A DNA stretch of 25,295 bases from positions 1 through 25,295 of the IMG/VR virus record IMGVR_UViG_3300031851_000167; one strand, given 5' to 3'. Shown piece by piece: positions 1 through 5,900 of this stretch. The notes below the pieces were generated by a model. It searched no databases, was not told the DNA's origin, and saw only the letters and a list, made by a program, of their open reading frames with translations. A program made the translations under genes and the position numbers. Positions within the stretch are counted from its first letter, which is position 1. Every line of letters starts with the position of its first letter. This DNA comes from a virus.

Positions 1-120
1 GGTTTCTGAATCTCCATAGGTTGTCTGATATGTGAACTTAATCAGATAATCGTTAAGGCTCATACCCAGAAAGTCGTTGGCTCTTTTTGTCAGTCGGCGG
101 ATTGCGGTGTCTTGGCGCAT
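1..120 (-). CDS. unknown protein, C-terminus cut off by the left edge
   Basis: Forty open codons run from an ATG at 120 to the window edge with no stop; the protein begins MRQDTAIRRLTKRAND. The start is chosen because a complete class A promoter (141-170) puts its ATTGATATA box 31 nt upstream, the same spacing as at the other leaderless genes here. It follows the adaptor, tail-terminator candidate and 39-residue gene on the same strand, so a head-tail or tail role is possible. Its promoter is the accessory type rather than the structural type. I do not recognise the family, and too little is visible to assign a function. Confidence 0.6.
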   Translation of the reverse strand, partial: MRQDTAIRRLTKRANDFLGMSLNDYLIKFTYQTTYGDSET

Positions 121-140
121 ATCCTGTCGTAGCAACGACG

Positions 141-170
141 AGTATATCAATCCTTCGGAATCTCAATGTC
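141..170 (-). promoter_or_regulatory. class A promoter of the gene starting at 120
   Basis: On the minus strand the element TTGAGATTCCGAAG is followed by the box ATTGATATAC. The first A of the box lies 31 nt before the ATG at 120. The element sits inside the last codons of the 39-residue gene, and that gene's TGA stop lies within the TATA box. Confidence 0.75.
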
Positions 171-266
171 TTGAAACGCCAGTTCGAGCCATTCATTGAA
201 CCATCGACAACGACTGGCTGGTCTGGGTTCGACCTCGATTTTTGGTGGACAACACTCTTTGCTCAT
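147..266 (-). CDS. 39-residue hypothetical protein in the head-tail operon
   Basis: A short ORF begins MSKECCPPKIEVEPR and ends DIEIPKD. Its ATG overlaps the TGA of the preceding gene as ATGA (264-266), and a purine-rich GAGGTGGGG lies just upstream, so translational coupling is likely. Two adjacent cysteines near the N-terminus and one later do not form an obvious metal site. The last seven codons coincide with the class A promoter of the next gene. No family recognised. Its position after a tail-terminator candidate could suggest a small head-tail joining factor, but that is only context. Confidence 0.5.
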   Translation of the reverse strand: MSKECCPPKIEVEPRPASRCRWFNEWLELAFQDIEIPKD

Positions 267-769
267 TCGCCCCACCTCAATTGAACTGTATAATCGGTTC
301 GATAGCCGACGCAATCTCCTTTGCCTCCATCGGGTCCGCAATCTGGTTCTTCAAATCTCACGGGCTTGGATTCATCAGACCGAGTGATACGGACATATTG
401 ATACGCATTGTTCCCAGATGCCTCCAGACCCGCTGACGGCGATGTCAGGCCACCGTTATTCATCACGAGAAGGAACTTTCCCATCATACCCCATAAGGAG
501 TCACGAGATGGGGCGAATAGTGTCACTCGGCCAAACCAAAGTGATGTGCGAGCAACCGTCGGAGATGATGTGTCCAGATTCGCTTCTTCGGTGTAGCCAA
601 TCATGGGTTGAATGCAGATTTGATATGTTTTTTGCTTCTTGTATTCGAGCCAGCCTGAATTGACAATTGGATTCCAAGTTCCATCTGGTGATGTCATATT
701 GGACTCGATAAGGTTCTTGATAGTGTCATACGGTGAAACCGAAGGCAATCCTGTTTGTGTCAGCGACAT
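263..769 (-). CDS. tail-terminator or head-closure candidate
   Basis: 168 residues beginning MSLTQTGLPSVSPYDTI. The ATG at 769 overlaps the stop of the adaptor gene as TGATG, with GGGGG about eight bases upstream, so coupled translation fits better than longer versions starting at TTG 820 or ATG 793. The C-terminal part has alternating beta-type segments (YQYVRITRSDES, then DYTVQLRW), as in the small neck proteins that follow adaptor genes in tailed viruses. Two cysteines lie in a GP/GK-rich loop (DCGPDGGKGDC). The assignment rests on position directly after the adaptor plus overall character; I see no diagnostic motif. Confidence 0.55.
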   Translation of the reverse strand: MSLTQTGLPSVSPYDTIKNLIESNMTSPDGTWNPIVNSGWLEYKKQKTYQICIQPMIGYTEEANLDTSSPTVARTSLWFGRVTLFAPSRDSLWGMMGKFLLVMNNGGLTSPSAGLEASGNNAYQYVRITRSDESKPVRFEEPDCGPDGGKGDCVGYRTDYTVQLRWGE

Positions 770-1425
770 CAAATCGACCCCCGATAGAACCATTGATTCG
801 GCATCGAATGTTGACCCCAAGTCGCTACGGCAATTTTCGTATGGCTCTTGACCTTGACGAGCAATTGTTCGTATTCACGCAGGGTGTCTTTGATGAGTTC
901 TCTCCAGAAGTCTTTGACTCTCTCCATGCAGTTCTCGTCATTCATAGCAGCACGAGCCGCAGACCTGACGACATGAAGAATGGTTGCCATTTTGACATCG
1001 GCTGGTGGCGATGCAGCACCAGCGGTGAACTCGACTTTCAATCGACCCGTGATGGCTTCTGTCCAAGCATAATTGAATCGAACCAAACCCGATTCGGCAT
1101 CGGCCAAATAATAGTCTTGAGTGTTGCGAGTTCGACCTTGAATCAAAGCGGTTTCAGTTCCGTTTGAATCAATCGTCTTGAGCGAAGTCACGCTTTGAAC
1201 TGGTCGAGTTCCCAGAGTTATCGAAGCCAATCCATATGCGGTGTCAAAGTATTCTGTGTGAGATTCTGTTCCAGCGAACTGGTGTCCAGCATAAGCATCC
1301 ATCAATCTGGATGCGTTGCTAATCATCACACCAATTTGAGCATCGGTGGGTCCGATTCCGTCGGAGAAGTCAACACCAGCGTATGCTTCGACTTCGGCGA
1401 GTGTGCAGTAGTCGATTCCTGTCAT
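769..1425 (-). CDS. head-tail adaptor (gp6/gp15-type connector)
   Basis: 218 residues beginning MTGIDYCTLAEVEAYAGVDF, the helical N-terminus typical of phage head-tail connectors: 'T.AEV.AY.G' followed by a helix ending in ASRLMDAYAGHQF. A beta section (TEYFD, SITLGTRPVQSVTSLK) and a C-terminal helix follow. Such adaptors bind the portal ring and form the first ring of the neck. The gene lies 94 bp after the capsid gene and is coupled to the next one. Its ATG is 31 nt after a class C box, giving a leaderless start. The last ~40 residues (HTKIAVATWGQHSMPNQ) look disordered or accessory. The family call is by pattern, not by alignment. Confidence 0.7.
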   Translation of the reverse strand: MTGIDYCTLAEVEAYAGVDFSDGIGPTDAQIGVMISNASRLMDAYAGHQFAGTESHTEYFDTAYGLASITLGTRPVQSVTSLKTIDSNGTETALIQGRTRNTQDYYLADAESGLVRFNYAWTEAITGRLKVEFTAGAASPPADVKMATILHVVRSAARAAMNDENCMERVKDFWRELIKDTLREYEQLLVKVKSHTKIAVATWGQHSMPNQWFYRGSI

Positions 1426-1442
1426 GCTTCATCCTTGTCCTT

Positions 1443-1458
1443 CACGGTTTATCACGGA
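1443..1458 (-). promoter_or_regulatory. class C promoter of the adaptor gene
   Basis: Minus strand TCCGTGATAAACCGTG lies 31 nt before the ATG at 1425. It shares the CGTGAtAAACC core with boxes before the genes at 11926 and 18495. Confidence 0.6.
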
Positions 1459-1519
1459 GTCGCCCCGATTAGGGATGGCTCACGCTGTCCGTGTCGGAGA
1501 AGTCGACTCAAGTCAGGCT

Positions 1520-2590
1520 TCAGACGGTTGCGATACCGTGTAGCAGACAAAGTGCTTCGGCGTATCGGCAATTGAATGCGATGTCTTGGCGAGGGATTAA
1601 GACGAAGCGGTCTTTGGTTGGCTCGTCAAGGAATCCCATGCTGAATCGGCGGTCTGCATCGGTTGGGTTGCCAATCAATGGAGAACGGTTGTGAACCAAT
1701 AGTGCGACGGTCTTGTCTTGAACCGCTGTGACACCGTTGACAGTTCCAGTTTGGTATTTTCCTGTCCAGTTTAGGTTGGTTGGGATAACACCAGTTGCGA
1801 ACACACGGATGCCATAGATACGACCAAGTTCCCCAGAGAGGATGGTTGCGCCAGCACCGTATTTGTCGACGGTTTGGAGTTCTTCAAAGCCAAGCAATTG
1901 CACTTCAAGGTTGCGAGGAACAATCAGAGAGAGTTCGTCACGGTTGTCAGCGTGAATGCCCAGTTTGTTGATTGCGCTTCTCAAGTGAGTGAGAGCGAAT
2001 GTTCCAGAAACCGACACCGATGTGCCAGCCAATTTACGCATTCCGTTGAGTTCAAGCAGATAGTCGTTGACAAGAGAGCCACCAGTGTTGTTGATTCCTG
2101 TTGGGTTGCCACCGCCGTGTGTGCCGTTGATGTTGTCAGCGAGTGTTGTTTCTGTGTCGCCGTTGACAAGGAGTGATTCCTCATTGAAAGCGAGGCGAGA
2201 TGCGATGTCGTCACGAAGAACTGAAAGCAATCCTTCAACACCGTATGCAATCAGATAGTTCCCGATTGGAATGTTGGCAATCATAGTCACCAGAGTCAAG
2301 TCGACTTCGGTGGTGGATTGGCGTGATTCGTCAGTTGCAGTTCCCGCTGTGGTGTCAGCGAGTGTCTGGGAGTGGAATGCAACGCTGTTCGTCAATTTTG
2401 GAACTTTGACAGTTCTGGTTGACATTGGCATTGATGGGAAAAGACTTCGCATGAAGTTCCTCTCATAGACGATTTGAATAATCTCATCTGCTGTTTCCGT
2501 TGGGAACATTTGAGAACCGTGATTTCCGACACCTGCGAGGGCATCCTTAACTCGTGCGACCATTTCATTAAATTGTATTTCGTCTGACAT
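1520..2590 (-). CDS. major capsid protein, HK97 fold
   Basis: 356 residues beginning MSDEIQFNEMVARVKDAL. The layout fits an HK97-type capsid protein: a helical N-terminal arm, then a conserved hydrophobic segment (TRTVKVPKLTNSVAFHSQTLA), a spine-helix region (IPIGNYLIAYGVEGLLSVLRDDIASRLAFNEE), a glycine-rich P-loop region and a C-terminal beta section ending in IAFNCRYAEALCLLHGIATV. ATG 2590 is chosen because a strong archaeal Shine-Dalgarno GGTGA (2596-2600) stands five A's upstream; a GTG at 2599 would erase this site. It follows the protease-scaffold gene by 39 bp, the usual protease-scaffold-capsid order. A weak box (AGGATAACA, 2610-2619) could give an extra transcript. Confidence 0.88.
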   Translation of the reverse strand: MSDEIQFNEMVARVKDALAGVGNHGSQMFPTETADEIIQIVYERNFMRSLFPSMPMSTRTVKVPKLTNSVAFHSQTLADTTAGTATDESRQSTTEVDLTLVTMIANIPIGNYLIAYGVEGLLSVLRDDIASRLAFNEESLLVNGDTETTLADNINGTHGGGNPTGINNTGGSLVNDYLLELNGMRKLAGTSVSVSGTFALTHLRSAINKLGIHADNRDELSLIVPRNLEVQLLGFEELQTVDKYGAGATILSGELGRIYGIRVFATGVIPTNLNWTGKYQTGTVNGVTAVQDKTVALLVHNRSPLIGNPTDADRRFSMGFLDEPTKDRFVLIPRQDIAFNCRYAEALCLLHGIATV

Positions 2591-2629
2591 TTTTTTCACC
2601 TTTAATTTTGTTATCCTGATGGATTATGA

Positions 2630-3214
2630 TTATTGCCCTCTCGATGCAATTTGGGATTCCAACCATCCAGCGAGTCCGTTCATTCCTTTGCTCACGGCTG
2701 GGGTTGGGTCATGGCGTGTGACCGATTTGTTTTCGACTTTCACGCCTGTGGATGATAGGCTCTTTGGGTTTGCTTCAGCGGATGGTGCGCTTGGCACTTC
2801 TCCGACGAGAGCAGCGACACGCTTGGCGACTTCTGCCTCGACCTTTGCTTCTGCTTCAGCAGCCTCTTTTTCGGCCTTCATGGATTCAAGTTCAGACTTG
2901 AGTGTGTCAATGTCCTCGCTTGATTTAATGTGATTTTCGATGTCGCTCAAACGACCTTCGACTTTGGATAGCACCTTAACGACTTCAAAGAGAACTTCGG
3001 TGGAGGTTGGTTCTCCAGATGATTCCTCTTCGGTTGCTTCAGCGACTTCTTCAACGACTTCTTCAGGGAGTTCTTCAGCCGCCACTTCGGTTGCTTCGAC
3101 TTCTTCGCTCTTTACATTAAGAGCAGGTTCTTCGATGACTGGTTCACTGATTTCAGCGCCCTCAACGAGAACTTCTTCGGTTGCTTCGGATTCAAGAATT
3201 GTATCGTCTGTCAT
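2630..3214 (-). CDS. possible nested scaffold protein from an internal start
   Basis: In the same frame as the protease-scaffold gene, the ATG for residue 316 (MTDDTILESEATEE) follows a purine stretch AAAGGGG about nine bases upstream. It would yield a 194-residue acidic coiled-coil protein lacking the protease domain. Nested scaffold genes inside protease genes are established in tailed phages such as lambda (C/Nu3). Here the start is supported only by position and the purine run; nothing shows it is used. Confidence 0.35.
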   Translation of the reverse strand: MTDDTILESEATEEVLVEGAEISEPVIEEPALNVKSEEVEATEVAAEELPEEVVEEVAEATEEESSGEPTSTEVLFEVVKVLSKVEGRLSDIENHIKSSEDIDTLKSELESMKAEKEAAEAEAKVEAEVAKRVAALVGEVPSAPSAEANPKSLSSTGVKVENKSVTRHDPTPAVSKGMNGLAGWLESQIASRGQ

Positions 3215-4159
3215 GGTGTTGTTCCCCTTTGGTTGTCCTAACGACTCGTCAATGGGGGTATTAAGTGAATCGGTATCTCCAGATTCCGACTTTTGGGATT
3301 TTGATTTGTCTGAAATGTCGTTCAGTATTGCTTTCAAAGCATCCAGTTCTTCACGAAGTTCAGCAATCTCGTCATTTGCAGGCTGCGCTTCGGTGGGGGT
3401 ATCGGACTCGATATGTTTTCCACCGCAACCGCAGGATGATTTTGCAGATTCCTCAACGGGCGATTCAATGTCGCCGCCAGTTGGAGGTTCTTCGGATGGT
3501 GATTCCTCCATCTCCTTCTCAAAGAGGATGGCGATTGCATCTCCCATGTCCTCATATCCAATGATGTGCTTCTCAACATTGAAGAGAGCGTTTGGTGAGG
3601 CTGGAACATCAACGACGCTGGTTTCAAGCCAATCAATCTCGGTGAATGTCAGATAGCATGTGTCGTCGTCTTTACACTCCTTGACAGCCGCACGAGCGAT
3701 GAATCCGATAGAGAACGCACGAAGCAATCCTTTGCGGATTTTCCTGACGATAGACTTCTCGCCACCATCAATGAGTGCTCTGCCGATTGGAACTGAACCT
3801 TCGATTCCATCCCATTCGCCCATCTCAACATCAAGCATTTTTCCAATCACGCCAGAGTCTTTGGAATGGTTGTATAGAATAACTGGGTTCTTGGCATAAT
3901 TGTTCCACGCTGCGAGAATCGCATCTGGCGCAACCAGTTCGTTATGACGGTCAAGCATCTCCGAGTTCCCGACATATACGGGTCCACGAACAATCACATC
4001 ATCGTCGGATGCGGTGTAGCCATCCTCATCCTTCACTTGGTCGGAGAAGTATTTGGTGTCTATCTCAAATGGAATCTGGAACTCCAGTTTGACCTCGACA
4101 TCACGAGAGTCGCCGCCCTTTGAATCGAAGTCGTCGGAGTCAAGGAGAACTGCCTTCAT
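2630..4159 (-). CDS. prohead protease fused to acidic scaffold
   Basis: 509 residues in two parts. Residues ~25-200 match an HK97-type (U35) prohead protease: DRHNELVAPDAI, then NPVILYNHSK with the likely catalytic His98, then KGLLRAFSIGF with likely nucleophile Ser150, then LETSVVDVPASPNALF. Residues ~210-509 are highly acidic and low in complexity, with a predicted coiled coil near residues 380-450 and a basic tail (SVTRHDPTP). This is typical of scaffolding that binds capsid subunits and is then degraded. A CGCGG-type cysteine cluster (SSCGCGGKH) near residue 245 is unusual and may bind metal. ATG 4159 lies ~30 nt from a class C box. An internal ATG at 3214 may give a separate scaffold. 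Confidence 0.85.
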   Translation of the reverse strand: MKAVLLDSDDFDSKGGDSRDVEVKLEFQIPFEIDTKYFSDQVKDEDGYTASDDDVIVRGPVYVGNSEMLDRHNELVAPDAILAAWNNYAKNPVILYNHSKDSGVIGKMLDVEMGEWDGIEGSVPIGRALIDGGEKSIVRKIRKGLLRAFSIGFIARAAVKECKDDDTCYLTFTEIDWLETSVVDVPASPNALFNVEKHIIGYEDMGDAIAILFEKEMEESPSEEPPTGGDIESPVEESAKSSCGCGGKHIESDTPTEAQPANDEIAELREELDALKAILNDISDKSKSQKSESGDTDSLNTPIDESLGQPKGNNTMTDDTILESEATEEVLVEGAEISEPVIEEPALNVKSEEVEATEVAAEELPEEVVEEVAEATEEESSGEPTSTEVLFEVVKVLSKVEGRLSDIENHIKSSEDIDTLKSELESMKAEKEAAEAEAKVEAEVAKRVAALVGEVPSAPSAEANPKSLSSTGVKVENKSVTRHDPTPAVSKGMNGLAGWLESQIASRGQ

Positions 4160-4179
4160 AGCATACTCGTTGCCAGATG

Positions 4180-4194
4180 CGGGTTAAAACGGTT
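4180..4194 (-). promoter_or_regulatory. class C promoter of the protease-scaffold gene
   Basis: Minus strand AACCGTTTTAACCCG, with its A/T core about 30 nt before the ATG at 4159. It resembles the boxes at 10650 and 9027 (TTAAACC core). Confidence 0.5.
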
Positions 4195-4199
4195 CGGAT

Positions 4200-4442
4200 G
4201 CCCCAGATGGGCTGGAATACTGATGCCGAGCCTTTACACCCGACCTATCTCTGCGCCGAAGCGCATGACTTTTCGCCATCATTTCAGGCGTGTCGGGGCG
4301 ACTCTCCCCCTCTTTTCGTCAAGGTCAGTCTTGATTAGCCGAAGGCGTGAGCCGTAGCATATCCCCATCCAAGTCGACTGGGGAGAGGTTCACAGAGGGG
4401 GTCTTACCAATCGTTGATTGGAGTGCGCCATGTGTTGCTCTC
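4200..4442 (-). ncRNA. possible structured RNA between divergent promoters
   Basis: No convincing gene fills 4160-4518. A class A box on the minus strand (4461-4490) predicts transcription from about 4442 leftward. In this stretch 4239-4244 can pair with 4292-4297 (CCCGAC/GTCGGG), closing two hairpins: TGCGC-TTCG-GCGCA (4252-4265, a UUCG tetraloop on the minus strand) and CGCC/GGCG (4274-4290). A leaderless TTG start at 4444 would also give a 39-residue ORF ending at 4325, but it has no recognisable features. RNA or a leader for the protease gene seems as likely. The call is inference from promoter plus pairing. Confidence 0.3.
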
Positions 4443-4460
4443 AACCCTCCGAGCGATAGG

Positions 4461-4490
4461 AAGTATATCAATGTTTCGTATCACAATGTT
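4461..4490 (-). promoter_or_regulatory. class A-like promoter facing left, no obvious gene
   Basis: Minus strand TTGTGATACGAAAC is followed directly by ATTGATATAC, a close match to the class A motif. No ATG lies at the expected 30-32 nt. It overlaps the promoter region of the plus-strand gene at 4519, making a divergent pair. Confidence 0.5.
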
Positions 4491-4518
4491 TATGTGCATC
4501 AATGCTTTGGGTCGACCC

Positions 4519-5019
4519 ATGAACATATTCATCACCGACACGAACCCACGAACTGCTGCTGAAAACCTCGCTGATGTTCACGCAATCAAGATGGCATTGG
4601 AGTCAGCCCAAATGCTCTCGACGGCGTTGTATCACCATGAAGTCGAAGAGAATGAAATGCCATTGACTAAATCTGGAACTGCATACAAACCCACCCATAA
4701 GAATCATCCATGCACCATTTGGGCGCAATCGAGTCGTGGCAATTTTATCTGGTTGGCTCAACACGGTTGGTGGATATGCCAAGAATACACTCACCGATAT
4801 GGAAAAGTTCACGCTTGTCAATCTCCAATCGAGCAAATGTGGTCGCTGGCACATCTCATCCCCGAAGGTGAGATGACACCATTTGCTCAAGCCATGCCTG
4901 ACGAGTTCAAGCACGAGAGTGCTGTTGTTGCTTATCGCCAATACTACATCGAGGGCAAATCTGGAATCGCCAAGTGGGAGAAGTCCAGACCTGCACCAAC
5001 ATGGTTCAAAGGACATTGA
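4519..5019 (+). CDS. pyrimidine dimer DNA glycosylase-like protein (tentative)
   Basis: 166 residues beginning MNIFITDTNPRTAAENLADV. This N-terminal pattern (MNIF.tD.dP..AA..l.D.H.vKM.LE.AQML.TA), then KPTHKNHPCTIWAQ, WLAQHGWWICQEYTHRYGKVH and a C-terminal YRQYYIEGK...PTWFK, belongs to a protein family common in phages. From memory its members have been linked to T4 endonuclease V-type pyrimidine-dimer glycosylases; the link to DNA repair is tentative and the family assignment firmer. ATG 4519 has a TTTATGT box 30 nt upstream, as does the gene at 9242; an upstream in-frame ATG at 4492 is the alternative. First of three plus-strand genes interrupting the minus-strand structural block. Confidence 0.7.
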   Translation: MNIFITDTNPRTAAENLADVHAIKMALESAQMLSTALYHHEVEENEMPLTKSGTAYKPTHKNHPCTIWAQSSRGNFIWLAQHGWWICQEYTHRYGKVHACQSPIEQMWSLAHLIPEGEMTPFAQAMPDEFKHESAVVAYRQYYIEGKSGIAKWEKSRPAPTWFKGH

Positions 5020-5043
5020 GATTCCAAAGAATTGATAAAGGTG
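5012..5043 (+). promoter_or_regulatory. class A promoter of the gene at 5061
   Basis: TTGAGATTCCAAAG is followed by ATTGATAAAGGTG; the box begins 30 nt before ATG 5061. It starts inside the end of the preceding gene, whose TGA (5017-5019) lies in the upstream element. Confidence 0.75.
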
Positions 5044-5060
5044 AATCCCCACGCAGGAAC

Positions 5061-5516
5061 ATGACCCGAAGTAAAGTCAAGCCAAACGCATGGGCTAAAG
5101 CCCGTAATTATGAAGTATATTTTCATGGCAGTCAGATTGGAAACACACTGAATGGAAAGCCACATGGAAAACAAAACATCGAGGAATGCCTCGTTGAGAT
5201 GAAAGAACAATTCGACGCTGCTGAAGCAAATGATACCCACTTTAGTGCGACCATGATGTTCCAATTCGGCCACTTGAAGGTCGATATGGATAAGGCTGAA
5301 AAAGTCACTGATGACTTCATCGCTCTATTCCCAAAGTATGTGAAACTGGCAAAGACATCGTGGAGTGGTGCTGAATACACTCGCAATCCTCAAGGTGGAT
5401 TCGGATGCACTTTTGGCGTTTCTTATGATTCTGGCCGTGATGGAAAAGCAAACGAAACTGGTCGAAAGCGATTCAATAAGTTCTGCCATGTCCTTCGTCA
5501 TTGGAACATGGTTTGA
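5061..5516 (+). CDS. unknown protein, plus-strand accessory gene
   Basis: 151 residues beginning MTRSKVKPNAWAKARN. ATG 5061 is chosen, not the upstream in-frame starts, because it stands 30 nt from a full class A promoter. The protein is polar, with a basic N-terminus, a central helical part (EECLVEMKEQFDAAEA), an aromatic middle (ATMMFQFGHLKVDMDKAEK) and a glycine-rich beta segment (GGFGCTFGVSYDSGRDGK). No signal peptide, membrane segment or metal site is visible, and I do not recognise the family. Its own promoter and opposite orientation to the capsid genes suggest an independently expressed accessory gene. Confidence 0.7.
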   Translation: MTRSKVKPNAWAKARNYEVYFHGSQIGNTLNGKPHGKQNIEECLVEMKEQFDAAEANDTHFSATMMFQFGHLKVDMDKAEKVTDDFIALFPKYVKLAKTSWSGAEYTRNPQGGFGCTFGVSYDSGRDGKANETGRKRFNKFCHVLRHWNMV

Positions 5517-5522
5517 ACAAAA

Positions 5523-5553
5523 GACATTGAGATTCCGAAGCATTGATATAGTC
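5523..5553 (+). promoter_or_regulatory. class A promoter of the gene at 5572
   Basis: The best copy of the motif: GACATTGAGATTCCGAAG, then C, then ATTGATATAG. The box begins at 5542, exactly 30 nt before ATG 5572. Confidence 0.8.
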
Positions 5554-5571
5554 GAGTGCGTAGCATTAGAT

Positions 5572-5802
5572 ATGACCCAATTCATAGCAGGCCAAACATA
5601 CCGAGCAACCTCCGTTTGCGATTCAGAATGCCATTGGTATTTCACCATTGAACGCCGAACTGCTGGTTCAATCTGGACAACAATCGACGGCGTTATGTGT
5701 CGCCGAGTCGTCAAGCAATCATACTTTGACGATAGCGAATACTTCATGCCCTTCGGAACTTATTCGATGGCGGCTTCTTGTGGCTCTGGCAACATTGTTT
5801 GA
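5572..5802 (+). CDS. small conserved phage protein (PFGTYSMAA-type)
   Basis: 76 residues beginning MTQFIAGQTYRATSVCDSEC. The pattern of a 'G.TY...S.CDs.C...f.i.~RTa.s' beta N-terminus and a 'PFGTYSMAAS' C-terminus is one I recall from small hypothetical proteins in many marine phages. Its function is unknown. It is likely an all-beta domain; the CDSEC pair is the only metal-site hint. ATG 5572 is fixed by the class A promoter 30 nt upstream. Its 3' end overlaps the minus-strand gene 5744-5899 by 59 bp, an antisense arrangement. Confidence 0.72.
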   Translation: MTQFIAGQTYRATSVCDSECHWYFTIERRTAGSIWTTIDGVMCRRVVKQSYFDDSEYFMPFGTYSMAASCGSGNIV

Positions 5803-5899
5803 GGCTACGCTTCACCATCTGGCGACAACCGTCGCACCATTTGTAGTCAGCATCACGGCTGCATAGGTTCGACATAGGTTGTCCTCGTCGCCCACCCAT
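5744..5899 (-). CDS. small Cys-rich (zinc ribbon-like) protein
   Basis: 51 residues beginning MGGRRGQPMSNLCSRDADYK, containing C...CDGC...CC.SH spacing that could hold one zinc ion. The ATG at 5899 stands one base after the TGA of the gp10-like gene, so it would be translated as part of the portal operon. A longer version starting inside the gp10 gene is possible but would overlap heavily. It ends inside the convergent plus-strand gene. Support is moderate: position, start/stop spacing and cysteine pattern, with no family match. Confidence 0.45.
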   Translation of the reverse strand: MGGRRGQPMSNLCSRDADYKWCDGCRQMVKRSLKQCCQSHKKPPSNKFRRA

Positions 5900-5900
5900 A

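Noticed and set aside
115-2590. CRISPR array or insertion sequence
   Set aside because: No regularly spaced direct repeats or transposase-like genes were seen here or elsewhere in the window; the recurring motif is a dispersed promoter element.
2940-3656. Long plus-strand frame opposite the protease-scaffold gene
   Set aside because: It is Ser/Thr-rich low-complexity sequence that mirrors the acidic Glu/Ser codons of the real gene on the other strand; no promoter or ribosome site.
4239-4297. tRNA gene in the structured region
   Set aside because: The helices lack the 7-bp acceptor, a GTTCGA-type T loop and an anticodon arm; no tRNA was recognised anywhere in the window.
5648-5866. 72-residue plus-strand frame overlapping the gene at 5572
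   Set aside because: Out-of-frame shadow of a gene with a fixed promoter and recognisable family pattern.
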